Shown here: positions 12,177 through 23,759 of the stretch, one piece after another | Position numbering within the stretch: the first letter of the stretch is position 1 | Layout of the letters: every line of letters starts with the position of its first letter | Assembly: GCA_035772735.1 (NCBI GenBank) | Contig: JASDFA010000003.1 | Location: forward strand, 61,128,501-61,192,500 | Length of the DNA: 64,000 nucleotides | Source: Datura wrightii | Lineage: Eukaryota; Streptophyta; Magnoliopsida; Solanales; Solanaceae | Reading direction: 5' to 3' | Translations under genes and position numbers: made by a program | The notes under the pieces: generated by a model | What the model was told of the DNA's origin: nothing | Databases searched by the model: none | What the model saw: only the letters and a program-made list of their open reading frames with translations

Positions 12177-13430
12177 CTGAACACGTACTTTAAGCTCTTG
12201 TGGTCAGTGAACATATCTACATAAATGCCATAAAGGTAGTGCCTCCAAATATTTAAGGCAAATACTATCGCTGGTAGCTCAAGATTGTGAGTTGGGTAGT
12301 TCTTCTCATGAACCTTGAGCTGTCTGGAGGCATAGACCACTACCTTACCAGCTGCATCAGTACATAACCGAGACTGATTCTGGAGGCATCATAGTAGATC
12401 ACAAACCCATCTGAACCTTCTAGCAAAGTCAAAACTGGGGCAGTGGTGAGTTGAGTCTTCAACACCTGAAAACTTCACTCAAAAGCATTGGACCACTGGA
12501 ACTTCACTTTCTTCTGAGTCAACCTATCATAGGGGATGCAATAGAAGAAAATCTTTCTATGAACCATTTGTAATAACAGGATAGACCCAAGAAACTCCTG
12601 ATGTCTAACGAAGAAGTTGGTCTTTGCCAGTCTTTAACTGCCGCTATCTTTTGAGGATCTACCTAGATATCCTCACTAGAGACAACATGACCGAGGAATG
12701 CCACGAATTTCAGCCAAAATTCACACTTGCTAAACTTAGAAAATAATTGCCGGTCCTTAAGAGTCTGCTAAACTATTCTTAGGTGGTCTGCATGTTCCTC
12801 CTCTGTGCTGGAATAAATTAGAATATCATCTATGAAGACAATAACAAACATGTCCAGGTACTGCTTGAATACCCTTTTAATCAAGTTCATAAAAGCTGCA
12901 TGAGCATTTGTTAGTCCAAAAGACATAACTATGAATTCTTAGTGACCATACCGAGTTTTGAAGGCTATTTTTAGAATGTCACATTCTCTGACCCTGAGTT
13001 GATGGTATCCTGATCTGAGATCTACCTTGGAAAAACAACTAGCTCCCTGAAGTGGGTTAAACAAGTCATCAATCTTGGGTAGGAGATATTTTTTCTTGAT
13101 CATGTCTTTGTTCGACTGACGGTAATCGTTACACATCCTGAGTGTATCGTACTTCTTGTGCACGAATAACACTAGGGTACCTCATGGGACTTATTGGGCC
13201 TAATGAAATCTTTGTCTAACAGGTCTCTCATATGTTCCTTTAACTCCATAAGCTTAGCTAAAGCCATTCTATAAGGAGGGATTAACCTGGGTGTCTCGAA
13301 GAAGGTCTACTCCGAAGTCAATTTTCTACTTGGGAGGGACTCCGGGAAGATCCTCAAGAAACACATCTGGAAACTCACTGATGACTAGAACTAACTGAAG
13401 TGTTGGGGTTTCGAAACTAGAATCCTTGAC
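12177..13430 (-). pseudogene. Reverse transcriptase and partial RNase H, element C
   Basis: RNase H text (YASRQLKVHEKNYPTHNLEL, FTDHKSLKYVF) lies at 12340-12180 and is cut by element D. RT motifs are spread over 13172-12480: FVHKKYDTLRMCNDYRQSNK, FSKVDLRSGYHQLRV, TRYGH and an FIDD-type motif near 12830. The open stretch starting in RNase H runs on into the D LTR by chance. Many frameshifts and stops show long decay. Confidence 0.75.
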
Positions 13431-13880
13431 CTAAAATAGATGATATCTATATCCCTTAGAAATCATTTTCCTAGCTTTGAGAAATGAGATAAACCAACCT
13501 TTAGGTGCTGAAGTACTACCCTTCCACTCTAGGACTGGTTCATTAGTAAATTTAAACTTAACAACTCTAGTTCTATAATCTACTGAGGAATAACCTGAAT
13601 GTAACATGCCAAGAATGAGGTCAAAATTGACCATGTCTAACTCTACTAGGTCCACTAGGGTGACTTTATGTAAGACTATAACCGAGAAATTTCTGTATAC
13701 CCGAATGGCTATGACTGACTCAATGAGAGGGGTAGAGACTAGGTATGGTTTTGAAGAAACTTCGCTGCATAACAAGTCACAAAGGAAAGTGTGGCTCTTG
13801 GATCTTGTAATGCATAAACATCTATGTGAAAAAGGCGTAATATAAGGTGATTACATTAGGTGAGTCCTCCTGGTCCTGGT
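13431..13880 (-). pseudogene. Protease region, element C
   Basis: The open stretch 13775-13431 has SVIAIRVYRNFSVIVLHKVT, DLVELDMVNFDLILGM and, downstream, WKGSTSAPKGWFISFLKARK, which is the protease-to-RT linker text seen in elements B, F and H. The active-site aspartate region lies upstream in another frame near 13800-13850 and is degraded. Confidence 0.65.
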
Positions 13881-15049
13881 GGGAGGATAGGGAATAGAAG
13901 CGATTCTAGAACTGACCACCACATGTACCTGAAGTACTACCCAGTTGGGTTTGGTGACCTGACGGAGCTGCTGATATAATAGATTGTGCCTTTCCCCGTC
14001 TGACTGATGGGCAGTCCCTCAAACTGTGACCCAGTTGTCCATAACCAAAGAAACCCTCTTTGCCCATACTATACTCACCCGGATGGTTCTTGCCGCACTT
14101 AGGACGTACTGGAAAAGTGCAGCTACTGGAGATATACCCTGAGACTGGGAGCCTGATGCTCTACCCTTTCAATCATTATGGGGTTTGGAAGGAGGAGCAC
14201 TTGCTGAAGAGGGCATTGGAGCTCTCTGCTGCTATTGGTGGGAGTGATTACCACTGCCTGATCTCTACTGGGAATACTCAAACTAGCCTATCCTCGCCCG
14301 CTTACTCTCCCTTTCTATTTCTTTCAACTTCTCCACCTCTATCTGTTGTGCATGAATTATAAGCCTGGTGATGTTCATGTCACTGATAAGTATGGAACTC
14401 CTGCACTCCTTAATAACTAGGTCGAAGACTTTATTTATGAATTTAATCATGCGAGCCCTCAACTCGACAACCATCTTTGGAGCATATTTTGACAGTTGAG
14501 TGAACATTAAGATGTATGCATGCAATGTCATGTTATTCTGTTTCAAATAGAAGAACTATGCGGTCCTTGATTCCCTCAAGTCTCAGGTAAAGAACCTGTA
14601 CAAAAACACAGTCACAAACTCGTTCCAATCTACTAAACCTGCACCAACTAGTCTCCCCTTTTTCCACTGTCTGCAACATATCTGAGCCACTCATGTCAAT
14701 TGATAAATGGCCAAATCTACACTTTCAATGAAGGTAACGCCCATGATTTAGTGATCTTCTGAACCTCTTTGATAAAATCATGTGGGTCCTCATCTACTTT
14801 AGACCCATGAAACTCGAGTGGGTTCATTCGCGTAAAGTCTCAAACTCTGGAAGCTGATGTGGATCCATTAGTGTTAACCGATGCGATAGCTTGCTGGTTG
14901 ACCTAGTTGGTCATAGCCTAGATGAGCATCTGAATAGTAGCCCAGAATTTAGCATGCGCCACCTGATCATTCTGAGGAGCTATTGGAGCTAGTGGGGCTT
15001 GCTGGCTGGCATCACTATTCTTCCTTCAATTCACTCTTATGGGAGGCAT
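13881..15049 (-). pseudogene. Gag, element C
   Basis: The likely start is the ATG at 15049 (MPPIRVN). FTRMNPLEFHGSKVDEDPHD is readable near 14840-14770 and gives the family. The stretch 14546-14283 (NNMTLHAYILMFTQLSKYAP, IIHAQQIEVEKLKEIERESK) is the capsid-to-nucleocapsid part. A zinc-knuckle remnant lies near 14000-14100. Broken by several stops. Confidence 0.65.
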
Positions 15050-15251
15050 TGTCACTAAAAATGATAGATCTCAAGTTAGAAGGACATTTTAGAGTTTCAT
15101 ACTCTATGCACGATAAGGATCATGAAGAAAAAAGGGAATTTTCCTAAAAATTCCTTGTAGCATCTTCTCATAAGTGTGGCGCACTTTACACCCATGAATA
15201 AGACTCTACTTGACATGGCTTTCAGACACCCTAGGACACTCCAAATCCAAG

Positions 15252-15263
15252 GCTCTGATACCA
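15252..15263 (-). promoter_or_regulatory. Primer-binding site, element C (initiator tRNA-Met)
   Basis: The minus strand reads TGGTATCAGAGC exactly, four bases from the LTR end at 15268. Confidence 0.8.
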
Positions 15264-15267
15264 AGTT

Positions 15268-16210
15268 TGTAAAGACAAGAGTTTACACCCTGGATGCAAC
15301 ACGGTGCCTAAAGCTACAAGTGACCCCAAGCTAACCCATGGCATAGCATAATTCTAGCATACCGCAACTTATAAGAAATCTTAAGTGGAAGCTATCTATG
15401 AATAAAACATTCTTCTAAGAGAATAAGGTAATAACTGATAAATGCTAAAGTCTTAAAAACACTAAGGATGAAAATCTGAGACAATTTCTAAAAACCTTCT
15501 AAAAACTGATGACTTACTGGACAAGGCCCAACTAAATCCAAAGTCTATATCTAAAATCTAGCCACAACATATTTAATCATAATCTACTGATAACAGCTAT
15601 TCACAACATACATGAACCCTATATACTAGCAGCAGCTAATTACAACATATAGGATCGTTGTCAATGCTCAATAACATAAGTCGTATCATTATACGACGAG
15701 AATAACTTGCCGATGGAATAAGCCTTAACATACCTCAAATGACTATTCTCATTTAACTTATTAGTTTCATCCTGTAGCCAGCGGTTCCACTCAACTGCAG
15801 TCCTTACGCTGAGAGAATAGGGCTAGTTTCAATACTAAATTCAGAAAATAACAATATCTTTTAATAACAACGTAAACTATAACTCAACTCTGTTTAACTT
15901 TACTAAAAATCCCACAATTTCTCGAGAGTTCAGAAGGGAGAAATGCTTACCTGTTGCCTGTGGCTGTTTAGGATTCAATTTGGAGTAATCCTGACAACCT
16001 TTACTCGGCGGGGTTTTGGCTCACCAAGCGAATTTTCAGGAAATAACTCCACAGAGATGCTCCTCGTAGGCCTAGGACTTATTAACCATGGAAAATTTGT
16101 ATACAGATGAAGTTTGACGGTGTAATTCGGAAGAAATTTGATGAAAATCGCGGGGTTCTCTTTGTTTTTATCGAAGGATACTTGATGTAAATGATCTAAC
16201 TTAACTAAGG

Positions 16211-16267
<57 letters not shown>

Positions 16268-16520
16268 GGGCGATGGTCGCAGGTGTGCGACTCGCCCCCA
16301 ATCGCATTGCATTAGGGGCGCGACATGCTGCTGCCTGCGGTAGGGCAAGCTGCGTGATGCGGCGCCCAGCGCGCCAGCCTCCTGGCCTCGGTCCCCGCCC
16401 TTTTTACAACGTGCTCGTGTGATCACCTCCTGGGCCCTCTCCCGGCTGTTTTATATGCTAAAATTCTCAATGTACATATGCACACAACGATTGTACTACG
16501 GAGATTTATGGGGTGTAACA
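15268..16520 (-). repeat. Chimeric LTR block between elements C and E
   Basis: The left part (15268 to about 15590) resembles the LTRs of B and H and adjoins the primer site of C. The right part (about 15640-16520) resembles LTR F, including an AACTTGCCGA-GGAAT stretch and GTAATTCGGAAGAAATTTGATG. It ends GGGTGTAACA next to a polypurine tract. Two truncated LTRs appear fused, since a single LTR would not normally have a primer site on one side and a polypurine tract on the other. The exact junction is unresolved. Confidence 0.55.
16214..16264. repeat. (TA)n microsatellite, about 25 units
   Basis: An uninterrupted TA dinucleotide run of about 51 bp. It lies between the GC-rich word block (16265-16440) and the transcribed side of the E-type LTR, the place where the related LTRs carry a TATA box. 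Confidence 0.95.
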
Positions 16521-18107
16521 TCCTCCCCCCCTTAGGAAAATGTGGTCTTTAGGCTCCAATGACTTAACTTCTTTAACTACTGCCATAAAAATTTTGGCAG
16601 AGTCTCCTCCGTAATTTGGACTATCTTAAAACTTGAAACACAGAAATATCCAACATAGGAATCTCACAGGATGCTACAACCAACTATCCCGCAATATAAA
16701 AGTTAACAACTGAGCAGTACTTAGTAATATAATTAATGAAATAATATCTGAACGACGTTCTCACCTCAACTGTGATATCTGGGTCAAGTCTAGAACAAAT
16801 GAGGATACCTAGATCTCATATTATCTTCAGCTTCCCAAGTCATTTCTTCCACATTTCTATTCCTCCATAAAACTTTAATGGAAGCTATATCTTTAGTTCT
16901 TAGTCTACAAACTTGTCTATCTAGTATTGCAGCTGGCATCTCTTTGTAAGTTAACTCTTCGGTAACTTGAATATCCTCAACTGGAACAACCCGAGACGGG
17001 TCCCCTATACACTTTCACAACATAGACACGTCAAAGACTAGGTGAACCGATTCTAAATCTAGAGGCAACTCTAATTCATATGCCACACAACCTATTCGTT
17101 GAAAGATTCGATACGGCCCAATGAATCTAGGGCTAAGCTTTCCCTTCTTACCAAACCCCATCACTACCTTCATTGGCAAAGTTTTAGGAACACCCAGTCA
17201 TTGCTTCAATTTCTAACTTCTCCATATGCTAGAGTAAGACTTCCGTGACCCTGGTCTGCCGGTACATATCTCTGAATAAGTTTAACTGTGTCCGTCGAAC
17301 TGATGTAGTATGCTCGGTTCAATTATCCCTGACTTACCTGCTTCAGGCCATCATATAGGAAACCTACATTCCCACCTTTAACATAACTCCGGGTGTTTGA
17401 TTCGTGTGCTCTACTTGGCTATTTATTTGGGGACGAGGGGTGGCACTTAAATTAACATGCATCCCAATCTATCCTGATAGCTCTTCCTAAACTTAATTGT
17501 GAGTTATGCCCCTTTGTTAGAAGTTAATAGAAACTGAGATACCATATAGCCAGAATGTTTTTTTTGTATTCAATTCGGTGTAATCTTTAGCTGAAACGTC
17601 GTTCTAATTGGAAGGAAATAAGTTAATCTCATTAGCTTCTCAATAATGACACAATAGAGTCACGCTTACGCTTGGTATGAGGTAACTTTGTAGCTATATT
17701 CATATTATCTATTTCCCACTTGCATGCTGGTACAACTTTTCTCTAAATTAGCCCGTCCTATTTCTAATGCCCCGTCTGCTCTTGCTAACCATTGGAGCTC
17801 TATGTCACAACTCGACAATATCCTTCTCCTTCTTGTTCCAGCAGTAAATCTCTTTTATAACCTAGCGCACTTTCATCAAACCCTAGTGGGGGAAATGACG
17901 GGCATGGTATGCCCTGCTACAATCTACCGACGAAACTCTACCATATTTAGAACATAAAGTTGACCTTTGGGTCTCAAGATTCTGTCCCCTAGTATCTCCA
18001 AGGCCGGTGACTCCTTCTGCTGGGCCTTATCTCTAGCTACACTAGGCTAGGGTCTCTGTACCTGATAACACTCAAACCACACTTCCAACTGAAGTATGAA
18101 GCGGACG
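16521..18107 (-). mobile_element. Element E: 3' end of a chromovirus (integrase C-terminus, chromodomain, polypurine tract)
   Basis: Directly after the LTR end at 16520 the minus strand carries a polypurine tract (CTAAGGGGGGGAGGA, 16521-16535), then a non-coding 3' leader. Text homologous to the chromodomain and integrase C-terminus of F and G lies at about 16800-17200: the reverse of VLWRNRNVEEMTWEAED and of PMKVVMGFGKKGKLSPRF. Integrase-like remnants extend to about 18060 with many stops. Its 5' part is missing. Confidence 0.65.
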
Positions 18108-18640
18108 TTGTTAATAAAGAACCCAACTAGAGGTTGGGGTCGAATCCACAGGGAATATGGAAGATCTAGATTACAGCCGGTAGTGAACTTGTATGGTAAT
18201 TACTTCACAATGGGGGAATTCTAATAAAAGCAATAATAAAAATAAAAAGCAGTCAAGATTATATTTATGAATCAACAATTAAAGGATAACTAGGGTTTCT
18301 CATTACTAGAACATATATCTTCCACGAGTGGTTTATTGCATAGAAAGAAAACAAGGAAAAATATGAGAAAGTTAACAAAAATAAAATCAATGAGTTAACA
18401 CGATATCGAAACTGCCCAGGCCCCATGGTGAGTACAAAACTGTTTACCAACACAATTGGTACATGAACTTAAAAGTGTTGATGCATATATATTTGAAGAA
18501 GAATATAAAGCAATATACAAATGAAAAGGACCAAAAAGAAATAATGAAAAATCAATGCCTAATAAATAATAGAAAAATTACAGTCGAAAAATATTTAGTA
18601 GTCCTTTTTGCAGTAAAATAAACCATGAACTAATTTAATT
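18108..18640 (-). repeat. Probable LTR terminal fragment
   Basis: GGTCGAATCCACAGGGAAT near 18149 is the reverse complement of a text found near the 3' end of LTR A (CCCTGTGGAATCGATACTT, about 2418). The rest is AT-rich and has no readable domain. Boundaries are uncertain. Confidence 0.4.
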
Positions 18641-19225
18641 TTTTAAGTGGTATTTGTCAAAACAAAAAATCGTTGTTGGTTTTTTGATTTATATATCATT
18701 TTTAGCTTACACCATATAAAATCGCGGATTTGCTTTCCTTATGTTCAAATTTTCTCTCAATTGCGTTATTCAAATTCTGTTTTGTGAAATACTTTGCAAT
18801 TGAACTTTATTTATCTTTTTTGACCTTTCTTATCCTTCTTTTTTCAATTCATTAATTGTATTTCTAAAAACAAACAAGTTATAGATATCTTTTCCTATGA
18901 GGGCAGGTTTAAGTCTTCACAAGTTTTTGGGGATTATCCCGTAACTGCCCCGCTCCATCATCATCTGTCATCCCTAATTCTTTTAAATGGTTAAAGCTAT
19001 ACTAAAGAATGATCTTTTTATGTCTTTCATGCATCTTTCAGAATTCATTAAAAAAGAGTCAATTCACTGGGAAATTTCCTCACTTAGATTTTTCTTTAGG
19101 AATAATCAAATGCTAAGTATATGTGTAATGATCCTTATTCTGCAATATAATATCCCCATGATGATCACTTGTTATATTTTGTAATTTACTTAGAGATTTG
19201 GTTTTACTCCCTCTAATGTAACAAC
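18641..19225. other. AT-rich non-coding stretch
   Basis: No protein domain, RNA gene or clear repeat is visible. It ends in TGTAACA (19217-19223), which matches the LTR end motif of the F family, so part of it may be a decayed LTR. Confidence 0.4.
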
Positions 19226-19605
19226 TGTCACGCCTCAAATCTGGGGAGGTGTGATTGGCACCCAGTTTCTCACATGACCGAGCTAGCCACTAAAACTCTT
19301 ACAACTCAAATAGCAATTGGCAGATCAGGATTCCATGATAACATAACTATACTATAAGTATAAATAAGCTAACAACCCTAAAACATGTATATATAAGACT
19401 GACAAGCTATAAGTACCTTAGAGGCTAAACAACAAGCCGACAAGCTATGAACTCTACAAAAGCTAAACAGTAGGCCGACAAGGCTATAAATGACATACTA
19501 AAAACTCATACAAATGTCTACAAGCGTCTAAGAGTAGTCTGACTGACATACAGTTAGTATAGGGCCTCGACCTACCTATCTACTATACACATACTCAAAA
19601 AAAAC
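19226..19605 (-). repeat. Truncated F-type LTR fragment
   Basis: It begins TGTCACGCC and follows the first ~380 bp of LTR F with substitutions: GGTGTGATTGGCACCCAG, ACCGAGCTAGCC, repeated CCGACAAG words and GGGCCTCGACCTACC. It stops abruptly at LINE sequence. Confidence 0.65.
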
Positions 19606-20090
19606 TTGGACCTCTAATTTTTTAGCTCCAGAAAAAATGCTTGTACACCATAAAGGGATTGCTAACAAAATCTATGCACCAGTTTTCTTCCACAACCCTA
19701 TTGAATTGGTTTTCTTTAGTCCAAAAATTCAGAAACTTGAATGGCTTCCTCATCTGCTGCTGATCAATATCGCATATAACATGCAATGGGGCATGATCTG
19801 ACCCTTATCTAATCAGATAATGTACCTCAGTGATTGGCAGAAGATCTAAAAATTCTTGGTTCCGCAGCACTATATCAAGCCTTTTAAAAATGGATTCCTC
19901 CTCAATCCTGCCATTCCACCATGTGAATTTGCTAACTGTGATTTTGACTTCCATCAATGCATAATTACTAATGTATTAAGCAAAATCTATAGCTTCTCCT
20001 TGGGTAAATGGTAGTCCTTCCTACTTTTACTCCTCATTCAATATAATACTAAAGTCTCCACCTACAATCCCCTGAATACTTTGTATTATA
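19606..20090 (-). pseudogene. L1-type LINE endonuclease fragment
   Basis: On the minus strand, one frame with a single stop reads DLLPITEVHYLIR, then GSDHAPLHVICDI and KPFKFLNFWTKENQFNRVV. SDHAPL is the C-terminal catalytic motif of the exonuclease-endonuclease-phosphatase domain, and FLNFWT is typical of the plant L1 linker before the RT. Earlier endonuclease text continues to about 20080 in other frames. The RT is absent; it is a truncated remnant joined to EPRV sequence near 20090-20110. Confidence 0.8.
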
Positions 20091-20214
20091 TTAGAATTTA
20101 TGCTTACACATCCATTTACAGAACAAATAAAATACTACAATAGGAGAAAATGGATATGTTTAAAAAATCAAAGTAACTATAAAAAGAAAAGAACAGAAAT
20201 ATTAAAGAACATAG

Positions 20215-20403
20215 ACAATTATAAAACTAATACCTTCAGATACTCTGGATAATTATTCTAGAAAAATAACTAGAAAATTAATTCATGACAATCTAATAAG
20301 GTTATATAATGAATTAAGTTTTGTTAGTCACAATTTGTCTATACAAAGAAGACAATTAGATAATATATTAATTATTCAGTTAAAACTATCTGCACATTTT
20401 TAA
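20215..20403 (+). pseudogene. Possible small upstream ORF of the EPRV, start not seen
   Basis: A 62-codon open stretch rich in Lys, Arg, Leu and Ile ends in TAA at 20401-20403, which overlaps the movement-protein ATG as TAATG. No in-frame ATG is visible. It could be the tail of a small upstream ORF or a chance opening in AT-rich leader sequence. No family recognised. Confidence 0.3.
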
Positions 20404-21105
20404 TGGATATCTCTGAAAATCATAACATAATAAATAGTATTAATATTTCTGCCACAACTACTAAAATAGCTAAGATAGAGAGAATTTTAAAAAATTGGAA
20501 TATCCCAAAGGAACGTTTTGAAAAGGTATATAAGACTGGACACTTTAATTTTATTAAAAATTATAATATTAAAACCTCTTAATCTACGGTCGCTATTAAT
20601 AAGTCTATTGAGACTATTAAACTATTAGCAGCTGAAGACATTAACAGATATAGGAAAAACTATATGTTTCTTCACAAAGGACTTATCCAGGTCGCGGTTA
20701 AACCGTTGTATCGATTAGGCTTAGACGTGCCTATATGTCTTCTATTAAGAGACAATAGGTTACTAAACTTTGATGATTCATTACTAGCAGTATTACAAAG
20801 TAACCTAGCTAATGGCCTGGTATATTTTAACTGTTATCCTAATTTTTCTATAGATATTAATGATCAAAATGTTATGGATACCCTAACATTAAATGTTAAA
20901 ACAAAAAACATGAATAGAAAACAAAATACAAGAGAAATAGCCATAATATAAAGGGTATATTATAGGCTAATAAAAACTACCCTAGCTCCAAAAGCAAAAA
21001 TAGTAAGTAACAAAGGGGTTACCATGCTTATGGAAGCCAATCACAATCACAAAAATATTTTCATCCCAAAAATGATAAAATGCGATGATGTGTTAGTAAA
21101 GGATA
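20403..21105 (+). pseudogene. EPRV movement protein (30K superfamily), N-terminal part
   Basis: The start is ATG 20403 (MDISENHN). The conserved 30K core begins near residue 88: KPLYRLGLDVPICLLLRDNR, then LNFDDSLLAVLQSNLANG and YFNCYPNFSIDI. Movement proteins of this family widen plasmodesmata for cell-to-cell spread. In-frame stops at 20580-20582 and 20949-20951 break it, and element F interrupts it at 21105. The frame continues in the part after 32670. Confidence 0.85.
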
Positions 21106-23517
21106 TGTCACGCCCCGCCTTAGGGGGTATGACTGGCACCCGGTGCCCTGCTAGGACCTGAACTGCTAGACTACAGAGCCTAAGCACGTCTGGTGCCTGG
21201 CTGGATCTAACTCAGATTCAAGGAATCAACGGGCTATATAACGGCTGTAAATACAGCCTTCGGCCGACTGGGCCTATAGCCACCTGTACTGTATCATCAG
21301 CTAACCAGAATCATACTCATATAGAGAAACCTATGCGGCCGACAAGGCCACCATGCTGTCTAGTTATCTCTAAATCATACAACAAATACTGAACATCTAC
21401 ATGACCGGAAAGGTCACCACTACCAGTTGGATACGACCCCACACGACCAACATGAACAGTAATACTAAACAACTAAACATACGCATGGCCCCACATGGCC
21501 GGCACAACTAACCATAGGGAGATATATACACCATCTACAAGCCTCTAGGAATACTGATAAAATGGTCGGGACAGGGCCTCGACCTACCCGTACTATACAA
21601 CAAAAGAAAATAATATAAACCTCTAAAATACCAAGCTCCGGATGACAGGAGCTGATGACTCTGCGCTGGCTAGGATCACGAGGGATCGACTCCTCGTTTA
21701 CGAGTACCTGCAGGCAAGTAATGCAGCGCCCCAAATAGGCGTCAGTACCACTGGTATCGAGTATGCAAGCAAACTGAACATAACTGAATATAACGACAAT
21801 GCTAGTAAATTCTGAATAGCAGGAAGTATCTAAAACTGTCTGAACTAGCAGGATCTGGAATAGGCTTATCTATACTGAAGGTAAGGTAGAATCATACCTG
21901 TCGTCAAGGCGACCTGTTGTCTATCAACTAATAGATATCATGTATATACATATATATATAACACACAAGAACCTATACCAGCCCCCATAAGCTGGAAGGT
22001 GCCAACCAACACACAATTTATATACCCCTACCCGGGTCAAAAACATCCAAAAATAAATCACTCCACTCGTCTACTAACTATGAGCACCTCTACCGGCCCT
22101 CTGGCTCTCCATCTCGGGCTATGGCCTCTGATATAAATAACTGTGTCTGAGCCCGAAGGACTCCTGTACTGTAAACTGTAATCTATATCTGTATCTGTAT
22201 CTGTAATCTGCCCCCTGGGCGCAAGCGCACAACAGGGTAAGCTATACTGCTATGCTGATCAGCCTGATATGGGGAATGCTCCATCCCATCTTTGTCCTAC
22301 TGAGGACGGCATACCACTCCTTGGAGTGGCGTATCCCCACCCTCACGGTGGGTCGACACAGTTACCAACCCAGGGGCGGCGAGGACACTCAAAGGGTGCC
22401 CTCATAACACAAACAGTTCTCAACAAACAATAATCACATATAGCAAGCATGTTTAAACTGAAAATACTATCTGTACTCTGATTTCTTGTGCTGAACTCTT
22501 TTCTGTGTTATACTGATTCTCATACTGAACTATACTGTATATGAGATATATCTGACTGTCTGACTATACTATAACTGAGGTATCATCTGACTGTCTAGCT
22601 ATACTGTATCTGGGATATTATCTGACTGTTTGATATTGCTTTCCTAATTTTTATTCTGAATATATATCATATTATCATAAAACATGCTCGCTAAATTCAA
22701 ACTGGACTCAATTCTCGACGTCTAAGTTCTTTCTTCTATACATCACGCTATTTATTGTATTGGATTACTAACTTGCCGAAGGAATTAGCTTTACATACCT
22801 GCGCTTCGGAGTTCCCGTCTAACTGGCGTAGTTCGGTCAGTATTTCTGCTATTTCTCCCAATTGCATTCATATACATATCAATTAGAGCTAAATACGCTA
22901 ATATTCTGGAAGAAAACATCACTTTCAATATATATAGCCCAAACTTTGGCTTATTGAAAAACGGTCGAAAACTCGCTATTTCTCGAAAGTCCAGAAGGGA
23001 GAAATACTCACTTTAGGGCTAGGAATATATTGACACTAATTTGGAGCAATTCCACTTACCTTAGTTCGGTAGCACGACGATTCACCGGTTAAATTTCATG
23101 AAACTAAATCCGTAGGAATGCTCCTTACTGCTTAATATCTCGGTATCTGGAGTTAATTTGAGTTTGGACCGCATTTGACAGCGTAATCGGACAAAAATTA
23201 TCAAAGAACCTTCGCCCCCCTCTGTTTTCTCTCGACTTTTCTGGAAAATTTATGAAATATAACTTTAAAACCGAAGTTGGAGGCTTATATACTTGGGCCT
23301 GGACAGGGCCTTCGTGACATGGAGCTAACGCGAAGGCCCTCCCTCCGTGGCTCGTTGCCATCGCGGAGGGGCTCTGCCCCGGCTCCTTCCGCGATGGTTC
23401 GATGGATTTCTTATCCGGTCTTTCCCCGGGCCTTTTCCTAGCGTGTATGGCATTCAAAAACTCTTAACCAACATGCGAATAGGAGATCTACATGTCGAGA
23501 ATTAATGAGGTGTAACA
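21106..23517 (-). repeat. 3' LTR of element F (2,412 bp)
   Basis: The plus strand runs from TGTCACGCCCCGCC to GAGGTGTAACA. It contains a TATA box (TTATATA at 23285-23291, minus strand TATATAA), a GC-rich word block just upstream of it (about 23310-23400), a 35-bp tandem repeat with three units at 22531-22634, and CTGTAT hexamers near 22178-22210. Confidence 0.9.
22531..22634. repeat. 35-bp tandem repeat, three units (left LTR F)
   Basis: Units of the type TATACTGTATATGAGATATT followed by ATCTGACTGTCTGAC start at 22531, 22565 and 22600. The right LTR has four units at 31641-31780. Confidence 0.8.
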
Positions 23518-23533
23518 TTCTCCCCCCTTAAGA
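23518..23533 (-). promoter_or_regulatory. Polypurine tract, element F
   Basis: The minus strand reads CTTAAGGGGGGAGAA directly before the 3' LTR. It is the presumed plus-strand primer of reverse transcription. The upstream CGAGGACGAATGTTC context is shared with element G. Confidence 0.8.
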
Positions 23534-23759
23534 ACATTCGTCCTCGAATATGAACTTCGATTTATAAGAATTCTCGACTTACTCAAGTTATTTCTAGAAA
23601 AAACTTTGGCCGAGTCTCCCCGGTAATACGGACTATCTCAAGAACCTAAAATGTAGAAAAGTCCAATACATATACTCCACACAATACTATAGTATCCATC
23701 TCATAAAAGACTGGAGTTGACTATCTCATTTATATATATACTACAAGGCACTATATTAA

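Larger units (their letters stand above)
12177..15267 (-). mobile_element. Element C: Ty3/gypsy chromovirus internal region, 5' half
   Basis: The minus strand carries gag, protease, RT and the start of RNase H of a B/H-like chromovirus, then is cut at 12176 by element D. It is the outermost layer seen in the left stack. A primer site lies at 15252-15263 and an LTR follows from 15268. It is heavily decayed. Confidence 0.75.

Noticed and set aside
16205..16426. Frame with a long Ile-Tyr run
   Set aside because: It is a translation of the TA microsatellite and adjacent GC-rich LTR text.
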